64,000 nucleotides of DNA from the NCBI RefSeq assembly GCF_901709675.1, contig NC_051096.1, positions 6,227,001 to 6,291,000 on the forward strand, read 5' to 3'. Below the pieces are notes generated by a model, which worked only from the letters and a program-made list of their open reading frames with translations, searched no databases and had not been told where the DNA came from. This DNA is from Syngnathus acus. Lineage: Eukaryota; Chordata; Actinopteri; Syngnathiformes; Syngnathidae. The position numbers were made by a program, and so were the translations under genes. Shown here piece after piece: positions 1 through 11,800 of the stretch (position 1 is the first letter of the stretch; every line of letters begins with the position of its first letter).

Positions 1-2693
1 AAAAAAAGTGAGAGCGAGCGAGAGAGAGAGAGAAAAAAAACAACATTGGCCAGCATAGAAAATGACAATAGTCTCGCTTCTATGTAGAATAAAACGGCGA
101 GTCGCACTTTCTGAAAAGCTAACGTACGCAACTTTAAGTCACTGAGGACCACCGGACTTTGAAAACACTGGCGGAAATCCCGAGTTATGATTCCATCAGT
201 AATTGTTTGCAGTGAACCGCATACAGGCCATCAGCAAAACAGCTCCCTGTGTGTTCTAATGCGATATTGTAAGTTTGGAAAAACCCTCTTTGGGTTAAAA
301 GTTCACAGGGTCTGCAGACTTTTTTTTTTTTTTATCTGTCTGTACGAGTCCCTCTTATCGTGTTTTCTGGACCATTACTTTTCACGGTCTGTACAACTGC
401 AGTCTATCGGTAATTCACTCCTTAAGTTTATTGACAACAAGACGAGGAGTCCTTTGAAAGAAGGCCACGGTCACATTGAACACAACGCCTATTACGAAAT
501 AGAATTTCATCGATGAAAAGTCAAATGCAAGAGTAAACACGGCAACGGCCACCCACGTCATGAGCGCAACTGTAATGGATCGGTCCAACAATCTAAATGG
601 CAAACGTATGAAGTGATCCTAAACACCGGCAGCACATTAAGCACTGTTTTCCTTTCTTGTTTTTTACCCGGCAAACATGGTTCAAAGCAATTTACAGGTG
701 GCGTCGGTGTATAAGGTTTAAGAGCCGCTATATATACTGTTACGATATATAACATATCACCGAGGTAGTTGAGCATTGGATTTTTTTTTTTTTGGTGCAC
801 GTTCCTTATCCATCACAATCATTTTAACAAGTTGCGATTTTGAGGGATTACTGTTTCCAAAGCAATATAAACAAGCCAGTGTGTCGGAGGAACCCGGGGT
901 CATCGCTCGCTACGTGTTCTCTGTCAGCACCCCGCTTGACTCAATTTACATTTTCATTCTTTTTTCCAATCCGAACTATGTTTTGATTTTCAAAGCAAAA
1001 GTTGCGCCGCTGGCTTGCAAATAAACAGATCCTCTCGGAGGCACGACACCCCATTGACAATGTTCCATTACTGTTGTTGCCAAAGTCGTCGTTCGCATGA
1101 AAAAAAAAATGATCATGAACATGATCAGTAGGGCGGGTTTAACTTGTGCCAATGAGTCCCAAGGTTGCTGCGTTGGAATCAAAGTGAATGCAACGCACGG
1201 CGGCCCCATCAATATAAAACAGACATGTGGGCTTTGTGGCCACTTTTCAAGGTTCTGCAAAGAGGAGTGTGCGGTTTCATGACTTTTGTATGCTTAGGTA
1301 GTTACTGTATATGTTTCAGTATCTGGGTGTATGCAGCCCACATATGGAAGTAGTTCTCTCTAACATTGTTGTTGTTCCAGCCAGGCGGCTACAACAGGCC
1401 GCATGCATGTATGTGCGTGCGTGTGTGTACTTGTGTTTTCTGAAGGCAAAATTCACATGGAGGGTAACCACAGTGAGGAAGCCGAACAAAATGTACTCTG
1501 TTGTTTGACTACAAAGTCGCTGGACTGAAAGCATATGTAGAGAACGTCACTTTAGGTTGAAGGATTGCTCGAGAGTTCCCAATGGTCGAAACAAGAATTG
1601 ATAGAGTGGAGTTTGACTTTTCCACGTGCCTTACTACCTATGTGTGTAAAACAACAGTGGGCCTAGAACGTGTGCCTGGGTGGTCCCACCTTGTACTACA
1701 AGTGCACGTCAACGCCCAAGAGGCTTTCTCATTTGGGAGGGTTGGAAGTTCACCGCCACGGCCAGCCTGCTGCCTACGGCCAGTTTGGTGTTTACGAAAC
1801 CTTTGTTTGACCGCTTAGTGGCTTTATTTTTACGCTTTACACTTAGGAAATGATGCTTAAGTCAGTGAATTAATGAAAAAAAAAAAAATAGTAACAGCTT
1901 GACTGCCAACATTGGCACTAAGACAATCTGTCTGTGGTTCCTCGGGAAAAACATTAGAAATGTAATACGCACTGAAATGAACTGTTCTAGTTGCACAGGA
2001 TCCAGGACTTAATTTCCAAATCATCATCATGGTTTATGGCCTGCGACTTGAGCGCGAAGAAATGTGATGACTGTGCGGCTTCACTGTGTGGATTGACTTC
2101 AACGTAACATCCCAAAACTCTCCAGTAGGGGGCACTCTTGGCATATAAAGCATGCTCAAATGTGCTCTTAGTTGCAAGTGTCAAAGGTTTTTACCAATAG
2201 GATTAAGTTGAACTACTTATTTAGCATTTATAAGATCGTTTTAGTCTCAATAATTAAAATATATGAATACAATTGAGCATTGATGCAGAATGTGACACGG
2301 ACTGGACAAGTCTCAAGCTTGCAAAGTTGTCACTCGGCCTTTTCCCCCCTTTTAGCGGCCACACACCTATCATTGGAAACGATATGAAATACGACCGACA
2401 TGCAAGTGCACATGGCCAATCACTTTCAAGACACGCTAAGATGCAAGTAGCTATATTTCTCAGCGACGCCCGCCTGGCATAGAGTCGATGCCACGGCGGT
2501 GATTTTACGTAAGGCATTTTCTGTCGCTCCCTCCCTCTCTGGTTCTCTCCCGATTTGACAGTTTGGAAAGTTTGAAGTCATGGGTTTTAATCAGGGCCTT
2601 GCGGCTGGGCTCAGAGCACGCCGTGGTGTGGTATGATGGCTCAGTTTAAAGATGTGGGTCTGGGCCCACGCCAAGCCTGGGTGCCACCGCTTT

Positions 2694-2721
2694 GGAGAGA
2701 GAGAGAGAGAGAGAGAGAGAG
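2694..2721. repeat. (GA)n microsatellite
   Basis: Uninterrupted GA dinucleotide run of about 28 nt in the upstream dync1i1 intron. Confidence 0.95.
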
Positions 2722-4532
2722 CATGGTGAGACACAGTGGGGCAGAGAGAGAAAGAGGAAAAAGATAGGAGAGGGAATCAGTGGGCTCCCGCCGCACACAC
2801 ACATGCAGCGTCATCCGCAGACCACCAAAGGGCTGAATCGACTGCTTTAATGGAATCCGGTTATGTGCGGGCATGCAGCGGAGAGACGCGCAAACGTGCA
2901 CACTGTACACACACGCGCTCGCCATTGTTCTGATCAGTGTGAAGAAATGCGGTGGCGAGATGGATTAACTAAATCATCGTGTGGCTTTTGGCCTCGGCAG
3001 GTTTGCATCAGGCCCTGCTGCTGGTGTGTGTATCTGGGGACAACTTTGGATGCGATTCTGGCAAGACTGACTTGCTGCGCCGCGCGAAGCTAATGCTGGT
3101 CTCTATTAAACATATGGAAGTCATTGAGAACGAATGTGGGTGATTAAGTGATTTGCAAACTAGTCAATATATTTTGGATTGAGTGTCTCGATACAGACGT
3201 GCATTTTCCTATATTCATTAAATTCATGTGACATTTGTAGAGTTGGTAGTTGCATTACAAGGATTCGATTGCATTGGACGGACGGGATCAAAATAAGACG
3301 ATCATCCTATTGCATGGGCTGACAAGGAACATATGCTTGGAGGATGGCGTGCATGTGTGTGTGTCTCTTCAACAATAAGACTTGTTCTCAATGACGTTAT
3401 TGCGCCTGTGCGTGTGTCGTGCCACGGCCACATTAGAGAAGCCTTTCAAGTCGCCGTGGCTGCCTCCTACTCCTCGGCGTAGTGCTTGTGTTGTGGTCTG
3501 TTGAGCAGCCAAGCTCGCAGGACCCCTGCGAACTGTTTATGTGTGCATGCCTTGATGATCTTCTATCCCCAAATCCCCCCAAAATCCATCCGTCCTCTTC
3601 CCTTCCCCGACGCACAGTAACTATCGTTTTGTCAAGATGATGAGAGAAACGAGAGCAGACTTTTTGAAGGTGAGCGATATAGTGAGTCTCCAGAATGTAT
3701 AAATGTGGTTCCCTTGACTTCAGAACCTGCAGAACCTATTTCTCAACGTCACCGCTCCCACATCAGCACACATGAATGTCTGTTTCCATCCAAAAGAAAC
3801 AGCGCTGATATTTTTGGTGCAGGGTTGTGACAGAGGGACTTGATGTATGGCAAATGGCAAGAGCATCAACAATCCCTTCATGGGAGAACTGGACTGTCAA
3901 GCCGTGAGTGAGCTAAGCCGTCGGCCATGAATCACGCCGCCTTGCACCAGAGGCCCGTGGTCCTGAGCTCTGACAGTTTGATCGCCCCTCAATGTGGTCT
4001 TGCTCTCGTTCTCCTCTCGCTCCTCCCATCTTCCTCACCGCACATTCCAAACCACTGGTCTGGACATGACAGGATCAAGAAAATAGGACAGACATAAGAG
4101 GAGAAGAAGAAGGACTTTGCTTACATTATTTTCCGCATTTGGAGCTCCGTTTCCCTGAACTTGTGAAGATTAGTCACTGACCAATGCAAACTAGGACATT
4201 GGCACTGGAGACCACATTTATACAATATTAGTCATCCACTGAGCGCGCACAGAGTGGAAATGATATCTCAAGTACGTCTCTTTTGACAAAAAATGTGCAA
4301 TTCCCAAATTAAAACGATCTCTATTTACAAAAGGCTTTGTTAGCTTTATTAGTCCTCCCGCTTTTCCCTCCACAGTTAAAGTAACTAATAGTAATAATAG
4401 TTATCATGTTATTTAAGAGTTTTTCTTTGTCTTCATTATGGTGTGTTTTCACTTCTTTATAGATTGCATGCCATTTTTTTTTCCTTTCTTTCCTAAACGC
4501 ACACTTGTTGAAAAACAAAAAAGGGAGTTAAG

Positions 4533-4670
4533 TGTTTGGGTCTGGAACAGATGAATCCAATTGCATTTACATTCATTTCAATGGGAAACATGATTCTGGA
4601 TTTATGAACGTGTCACATTACAAACAGGCTCACGGAACCAATTAAGTTGGTAACTTCAGGTTCCACTGTA
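4533..4670 (+). repeat. Degraded fish dispersed repeat (nonautonomous, family unassigned)
   Basis: The segment contains ATTCATTTCAATGGGAAA near its start, then CTCACGGAACCAATTAA, and ends with CAGGTTCCACTGTA. From memory, this order of phrases recurs in many percomorph genomes, where the end usually reads like AAGGTACCACTGTA. No terminal repeats or target-site duplication could be established. Confidence 0.45.
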
Positions 4671-4904
4671 AATCAAAGCATGTGTTCTGTGGTGGATTTC
4701 GACACCAAAATGTGCAATGATTCACTTCTTCGTGCGCGACAACAATGAAGAATGAGATTTGTTGCCTTGAGGAGCAGTGCCAGAGAGGTCATTATCAGCT
4801 TAGGCATGTCCAAGTGCTAAACGCAACGGTTCATCTGCAGCAGGAGCGAGTGGTTAACATTGCCCCGGGGCCGCACTCCAGCTGAGTAAAACACACCCTG
4901 ACAT

Positions 4905-4929
4905 TGTGTGTGTGTGTGTGTGTGTGTGT
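4905..4929. repeat. (TG)n microsatellite
   Basis: Uninterrupted TG run of about 25 nt within the intron, about 850 nt before the first exon in the window. Confidence 0.95.
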
Positions 4930-5715
4930 AGATGGAAGGAGCATCTCACATCTGAGAGTGTGATGGAGTCACTTCCTTCCACTGGACTAAGCGCCTGTTG
5001 TCAGTTTGACCCGGCGCCAGTTAACCCCGCACCACCCCTGGCACTGTGTTGGCAGACCGCAGGTGTCTGGCCGCAGTGTCAGAGCGATCTTTGGACCCGA
5101 CTCTCAGCATCTGTTTCAGAAGGAGGCCGCGAGAGAAAAGAGGAGGGGAAGTTGGCAAGGGTTACCAATACACAGCCTGGAGGGGGTTTCGGGGGGGGGG
5201 TCGGTAGCTGACAAGCAGGTGTCTGTGTTGACAGTAACCTTTCACGCTTGAACTCCCACCTCCTCCCAAACACACACTGAAGGAATAGTCAAGTGTAATT
5301 GCTGAGCCTGATTGGGGGGAATGTAAAGGGAATCCCCGCTTACACATACATACCATTGCTAGGGGTCAAAGGTGACAGGAAGACGGGAAGAGGGACTCCG
5401 CACAACTCTTTCTATTTCCTGCCGTGTGTCAAATGTGCTCATATGAACACTTTGGAAACAAACACAGTTTTGTTTGATGCATACGGATAACCATATATGC
5501 GTGTGTGCTTTCCCCAAAAAAAAGAAAGAAAAGAAAAAAAACTGACTCATGCACATCTGCATGATCGCAAATGACCCGTTTGGACTTCATTTTTCCCAAA
5601 GTCAGGTGTACTTGTACGTGTCTGGCAATGATTATTTCGGTAAGAAGGGGTTGACAAGGAGGTGCGCAGTGGGAGGTCAGAGAAAATTGGAACAGCTGTT
5701 GATTAACACAAGTGC

Positions 5716-5742
5716 TCTCTCTTTCTCTCTCTCTCTCTCTTT
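5716..5742. repeat. (CT)n/T-rich tract before exon A
   Basis: CT repeats followed by TTTTGTTTTGC and a T run lead directly into the exon A acceptor. They form an unusually long polypyrimidine tract. Confidence 0.9.
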
Positions 5743-5775
5743 TGTTTTGCTTTTTTTTTTTTAACTCTCTCTCAG

Positions 5776-5868
5776 GAGAAGAGGAAGAGGAGGATGAAGA
5801 GCTGATGGAAACGAAACCAGGCCCCGGGTCGGAGCCGCGGGATGAAGACGACAAGGAAAATAAAGAAG
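5776..5868 (+). CDS. dync1i1: dync1i1 exon A: acidic linker
   Basis: This 93-nt exon follows a long CT-rich tract ending in CTCTCTCAG and ends at GAAG|GTACAA. It enters and leaves in phase 1. The reading frame gives an acidic stretch, [20 protein letters not shown], then [10 protein letters not shown]. It aligns with the human segment around EDEEDEEMVESK and has the same 31-residue length. Counting back from the last exon (exon 17 in human) it would be exon 7. Confidence 0.9.
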
Positions 5869-8800
5869 GTACAAAGTTGTTGATACGAGCCTTAACGTTT
5901 CCACGCCTTGCCATTTATCATTTCTTTTACCGATACGATATTTCAAAATGATATTTTGATGCGGGACCAATGGCTTGACTGTTGGCCTATCCTATGACAA
6001 GCCAGTTATGCACTCTCCGCTCTCTTGATTTCCGTCACCAAACACGGCCTCCTTGTGCGGCGCTATCAGCGGGTGTATCAGCGTGCGACTGCCGACTAGG
6101 TTACGCACGGGGTTAAGACTTATCAGCTCTGCGGCATGTGGAGGTCAGCGATGATTAAAAACCTTCCACGTGACCCCTGGACCCTACTTCAAAGCATAGA
6201 ACAACAGAGCGTGTTACCAGACGGGAAGAGACGACGTTTGCGCGCAAACACAACGCTGATGAGAGATGGCCATATTCAAGCGTAATGATCGGCGTGCCGC
6301 GTGTGACTCAAGCGAACACGTGCGGCCGTGAACGCACAGTCATCCATCTCGTCGTCTCCATGGCGGCCTGTTTAGAAGGTCCGCTCTTTGATGTGTTCCA
6401 CTCAGTTTGGTATTTTCTGACAAGTCGTGATGGAGGGGGATCAAAGTCAAGAGGCAGGGGAAAGGTCCGCATTGGTGCGTCTACGCACGCCAGCCCGCAA
6501 AATGGCATGTGGGCGCTCGGGGACAGTGACTTCAATAAGCCCACCCCATGCTGCGGAACCATTTTGTTCAAAGGGAGGCTGTATTGTTTGTGTCTTGTTT
6601 TCGAAATTCTTCACTGTAGAATTTTATGGAACATTCATTAGAACCTGTTTGTAATTTATTAGGTCCTGCATGTTGCTCTGGTTCGGGTAGAGACTGGGTG
6701 ACTTAATTTGTTCGGAGAACACAATGTCGTTGATGTCGACAGTGCCGCATATTGTGTTCTTCACTCGTCATATTGTCCTGAGTTTAATCGAGCCAAGGCA
6801 CATATTTTACAAAAAAAAGCGGCATTGGTACAACACCAAACAAAAATATGGTGAGTTCTGCTGCAATTCATTTTATTCTGCCGGTCATTATAAAACGCAG
6901 GCATCGAGAAAGTAACAAGATTCATTATTTGGAGTCGATAAATAATTTTGGTGTGGCACATCACAGTTGTTGGGAACCATCAGTCTTTATACTGTTAAAA
7001 GTAATGAAAGTGAAATTGTTCCTACCGGCAGGGTCGTTCCCTGTGCTGCGGGAGCTGACGGAGGAGGAGAGGCAACAAATAATGCACTCGTCCGACTTCC
7101 AGAATTTTTTCGACTGCAGCATCCGGGTGATGGAGAGAGCTCTGGCGGAAAGCGGCGACATCTTTTTTGACTACGGTGGTCGCGCCCTAGAAGACAAGGA
7201 AGGGTGACTTAGTTTTTATCCATGCATGTTGATTTTCTTGTCCGAAAGGGATTTTTATCTCATTGACTGTCATGTCGGAAACTTCTAGAGATCTGGCTGG
7301 AGGCTCCAGTTTGTGCTTCACCAGACTTTTCTACGATGACCATTGGTCCAAACATCGCGTTGTCACCTGTCTCGACTGGTCCCTTCAGGTGAGCCCCTCG
7401 GCCTAGTTGAAACTAAAACACGGTATTCATCTCTGGAGATGTGTCCATCTTAGTATCCCGAGTTGCTTGTTGCCTCCTACAACAACAACGAAGACGCCCC
7501 CCACGACCCGGACGGTGTTGCCCTGGTATGGAACATCAAATTCAAAAAAGCCACGCCAGAGTACATCTTCCACTGTCAGGTAACTGTCAAGTCTGCTGTA
7601 GCCTATAATAGAGCTTGAACCAGAAGCTATGAATACATACAGACAAACTCCTGTGGAGGAAACCTTTCCTTCTGGTGGGAAAGAAAATCTTTGACAGGTA
7701 TGATGCTAATAGCGGGTGACACTTGAGAAAACGGGAGACGCTATAGGTTGATGAGTGTGTGTGTGTGTTGGGGGTGGTGGTCTTCACATCTCCCAGGAGA
7801 CAGACGAAAGCTTCCAGAAATTTCTCGGTAGTAAAATGATGTGGCCTACCACTTCCTAATCCGACGCCACCGCATATGTGTGAGTGTTGGCCCACCCACA
7901 CTGCTCCTCTGTTTCCCAATTACGACGCTTGCCGCGTCGATATGGAAATCATCTGCGAAAGCGTCAGTGTCGCGGGCATTGATCTCATTGCTTGAAAAAT
8001 GTTGCAAAATGCACGTACCATTTTTTTTCCTTTTTTTTTTTCTCCCCCCCTGCGGACTGCTCGCTGCGTGCAAGTGTTTCACAATGAAGTTACCCAGTCG
8101 ACTCCCACCCGTCATTAAGCATTTCATTGTTTCACTGCCCTGTAATTTATATTGCTTTGTGGTTTTATGGATGGACTGCAGGCCTGCGTTTTGTTACATT
8201 GGGATTTATATACAAATATGTTTTGGATTTCGGAAGGCGGTATACTTTGCGAGTCCATTTCGTTTTGACGGACGTTTTGCGCCCGAGCAACTGATCCGTG
8301 CATGAAATACGACGTACAAATACATAAGTTGAGCTGCATGATAATAATGAACATGGTGCTTCAAAGCCTCGATGTTCTCCTCTGCATCTATTTGCACTCC
8401 GCATCGCCTCTGTAACTAAAAGGAAGCATCCCCCAATCAAGCAAACCTAATGTTTACTGTATGCACTGGCGTACGCACGCCTTCGTCTGGCAGGCCCTCT
8501 CTGTTGCTCTTGGCAAGCCCGGAGAGAAGCTTTAGTAGCATTGCAGCCATTTTTTGTTTACCCAGCCTTGCCCACAAAAGGATTTCTCATCTGGTGCATG
8601 GATAGGTAGACGGTTGGACTCTATAAATGGCTTGATACAAAAGAAAGACAGAGCTGAGTCGTTGGGGTTTGTGGTGGTTGAGGTCTGGTGCAGTAGGGGG
8701 GCTTTATTGTTTTAGGTTTACAGATGGTTTATCGTTTCAAATGAGGTTTTGGTGAGGCTGCTCATCTAAATTTCCTGCACAGGCAGTGGATGGACAGAGA

Positions 8801-11800
8801 AATCCAAAAAGCCTGATTGGGTTTGTGCTAAAACTGTTGCTTGGTTTTGGCAAAATTTAGTACACATCTCTTAATGCTCCTAAAGTCCTGATCTTATTTA
8901 GTGCTGTATTTTAGCGGGTGCTATTTTAGATGGATTTGAATTTTTTTTTTTAGATTTCTCATGCTCAAGTGTGCTACACATTGTTGAGGCCGCCACTTGC
9001 TGACTGTTGAATCCATCCCAGTTCGGGTCAATTTGAACACGACTCAATCTTCAGCAACTTGACACCAGAATGTAAAGTGAGCAACGTCACTCCACATTAA
9101 AGGGTCCGTTTGACGCAAAAGCAGTGGTGAACCTACACCCCGAAACCGCATTGCTCCCTTTTACAACCCCCACTGCTACCGTCCCATCGAACTCGGTCAT
9201 TTTTTTTTTTTAAAATGCCTTTGTGACGACTCACACCTCCAAGCATCTTTTACCATAATATTTCAATATTCTTAAGGCATTGAATTAAATTGAACTGTGA
9301 AATGAATTAGAATTTCTCTTGGAGTATGTGCCCTTTTTTTGGACAATGGGCCAATTGTGCTTGAGTCCTCTGAATTCTGCCCTTCCTATAAAAATGACAC
9401 TCAGAAGTACCATTATAAATGGTACTACGTGGCAAAAAAAAAAAAAGAATGACGTGAAATCGAGGCCTTTTTCAGCTTGTATTCTCCGCCTGGTGAAATG
9501 GAGACTGTGGTTGCTATTTTCTTTTTCCTTGGCAAAAACCGCAGAGTGACAAAATCTGTGGGGTGTCATAAACTAGCAAAGTCAGGGGAGGTGGTGGGAT
9601 TCAGAAGACGTATCCATCTGGTCCCGATAAGGCCGAGTGGAAACCAGATGAGTGTGGTAAGAAGGGAGGTGTGGATCTATCTACTGTCTGCACCCCACCC
9701 CGAGGATAGGAGGCAACAAAAGAGGGAGCAGCTTCTTTTTCTGTTATACTTTCACTAGGTGCCATCTTTGATCATAGTCTGCCAGAAGACTTCCCGTTTC
9801 TATAATAAGAGCTGCCAGAAGCACAGAGCCGATATTATGCGGGACTTACGCAAGTCGCCAAGTGAGAATTTGTTTCCTTACAATTCCCGCATTTCCTACG
9901 ATTGAATACACGGGGGCATGACTTTTGCTGCTATCCTGCAACCTGTCACCATCCCTTCACCCTTCACATCTGGTTAAGAGGGGGGGGGGGGGGGGGGGGG
10001 GTGCATGCGAGATGAGAATCACCACATGGCATTTAAAAAAAAAAATGTCAGGCCTGATTTGGCTATGTAATCACACGTGAGAGCTGTTAAGGTGTTATTT
10101 AGACAGATGTGTTGCTGAAGCGTCCAGATGTATGAACAGAAATGGACGGAGGAGTTGAAGGTGAACCATTTGCTTATTTTAAAACAACACACTGTCAAAA
10201 ATACGAGGGGATCCCAATCCATGCAAGTATTCAAACAAAGATCTAACCTTAAGTCATTCATCATTTCTTGCACGACAATGGCGGGATTATAAATCCACTC
10301 CAAAGTGTCATCCGACATTGAAATCACAAACGGCTAATTATGTGGGACCAGAGGATTTATTCCACCTGCCATAAATGATGATTATTATTATTATTATTAT
10401 CTGTTAGAGTGAAATCTCAATAGCTCTTGAATTACTACCCCTCTGATAAAAATGATATATTAGTTAGTGGGCTACTGATGCATGAGATGAATCAGTGGTC
10501 CCTTTTAGCCTTTGAAAGGGGTCACGGTGCTTAAACAAAGACAATGATTGTTGCGGCCGTGAGTTTGTCTCAATGGGGATGTCTCGATTTGATGGTGGAG
10601 TCACTGCAGACATCAAACAACAACCGCGGCTTATCACAGATTGGGGAAATGTAAATGTTAAACACAGTATATAAGCAATACTTGGATTGCGCCCGATACG
10701 TCAAGCCGCCGCAGTAGCCGTAACATTTCTATTTCAATAATAGATTGCGACTGGTTACACTCCGGTTGAGCCATCAATACAGCCATATCCCTCTTTATTG
10801 AACTGTATAAATAAACTTTTGGGAGAGGGCCTCCTCGCCGGCTTAGGAGCAACTTTATTTTCACCGCAGAAGTTGAGTTTATTTTGAGTCTTGACATCTG
10901 AAGCGACTCCCGCGCCATTCCTCTGGAAGCCGGGACGCTTCAGAAGAAACCATAAAAAGAGAGAAAGAGTGTTTGCTTTCCTTCTGGTGTCTTTTCCAGT
11001 CCCCTTTACAAAATGTACTCGGGGGTTTGGAGTGGGCTGGTTTGCACATGGCTCAGTGGTCGGGATGGACAGTGGGGAAGGCGGGATGGATCATTCTTTT
11101 TATGGTTTGAAAATAGAAAATGTGATCAACACAATGCTAATAGATTCATTTTTTGTTTTTTTCGACTGACGGGAAGCGAAACAATGTTCTGCAATGTTTT
11201 CTTCCTACCGAGTCCTAAGAATAGATACTACAGTGGCTAGGGGTCAGGGAGTGCTAAAGGGGAAAAGCAGTGAAGAGGAACCCAAACGCAATACACACAG
11301 CATCGGGAGGAGTGTGCGTGTGTGTTTGGAGTGGGGGCTTGTCATGATGGAGGCTACAGTGAGCGCTCCAGTGGCTGCTGGCGTTTTGATGCTGTAATGT
11401 GAAACGGCTGAGGGGGAAAGACGACTACAATTCCCCCCTTTGTCCGGTCCGCGCCCCAGCGTCACCCCTTCTCTCCTCTCCTCGGCGTAGCCCTCGCCAC
11501 CGCCAAACTCATCATCTCCCTCGCCGTCGTGTCTCGTCACGTCTGCGCCACCCAGCGCGGAGACTTCATCGCTCAATATTAGAACGGACCAAAATTACAT
11601 TTTGAAAATAAGAGGAATATAACATCCTCACACCGCAATGGCATGCTGTTATCTAATTCTCACACTCCACTCCGCCTGTCTATTTACAGTCTCCAGTGGT
11701 GTCGGTAGGTTTCGCCAGGTTTCATCCCAACCTGGTGGTGGGGGGCACCTACTCGGGTCAGATCGTCCTGTGGGACAATCGCAGTCACAGACGGACACCG

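Larger units (their letters stand above)
1..5775. other. dync1i1 intron (5' end outside window)
   Basis: No exon resembling the upstream dync1i1 segments (for example the VDFLPREVVSYSKETQTP region) was found on either strand. The region holds short homopolymers, a GA tract at the very start, (GA)n at 2694-2721, (TG)n at 4905-4929, an 18-nt inverted repeat at 1110-1127, and a degraded dispersed repeat at 4533-4670. The small ORFs here show no recognisable domain. Confidence 0.7.
7580..11689. other. dync1i1 intron D-E
   Basis: 4110 nt, the largest fully contained intron. It includes a 21-nt hairpin-forming inverted repeat at 9406-9426, a 22-nt G homopolymer at 9980-10001, a short ATT repeat at 10380-10400, and a GC-richer segment at about 11400-11570 with an ACTACAATTCCC motif. 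No coding signal beyond chance ORFs. Confidence 0.75.

Noticed and set aside
1110-1127. TGATCATG-AA-CATGATCA inverted repeat
   Set aside because: Eight-base arms of a simple ATGATCAT-type word in AT-rich DNA. Plausible by chance and with no supporting context.
5429-5914. 161-codon minus-strand ORF opposite exon A
   Set aside because: It is driven by Ser- and Glu/Arg-rich translation of CT and GA repeats opposite a real exon.
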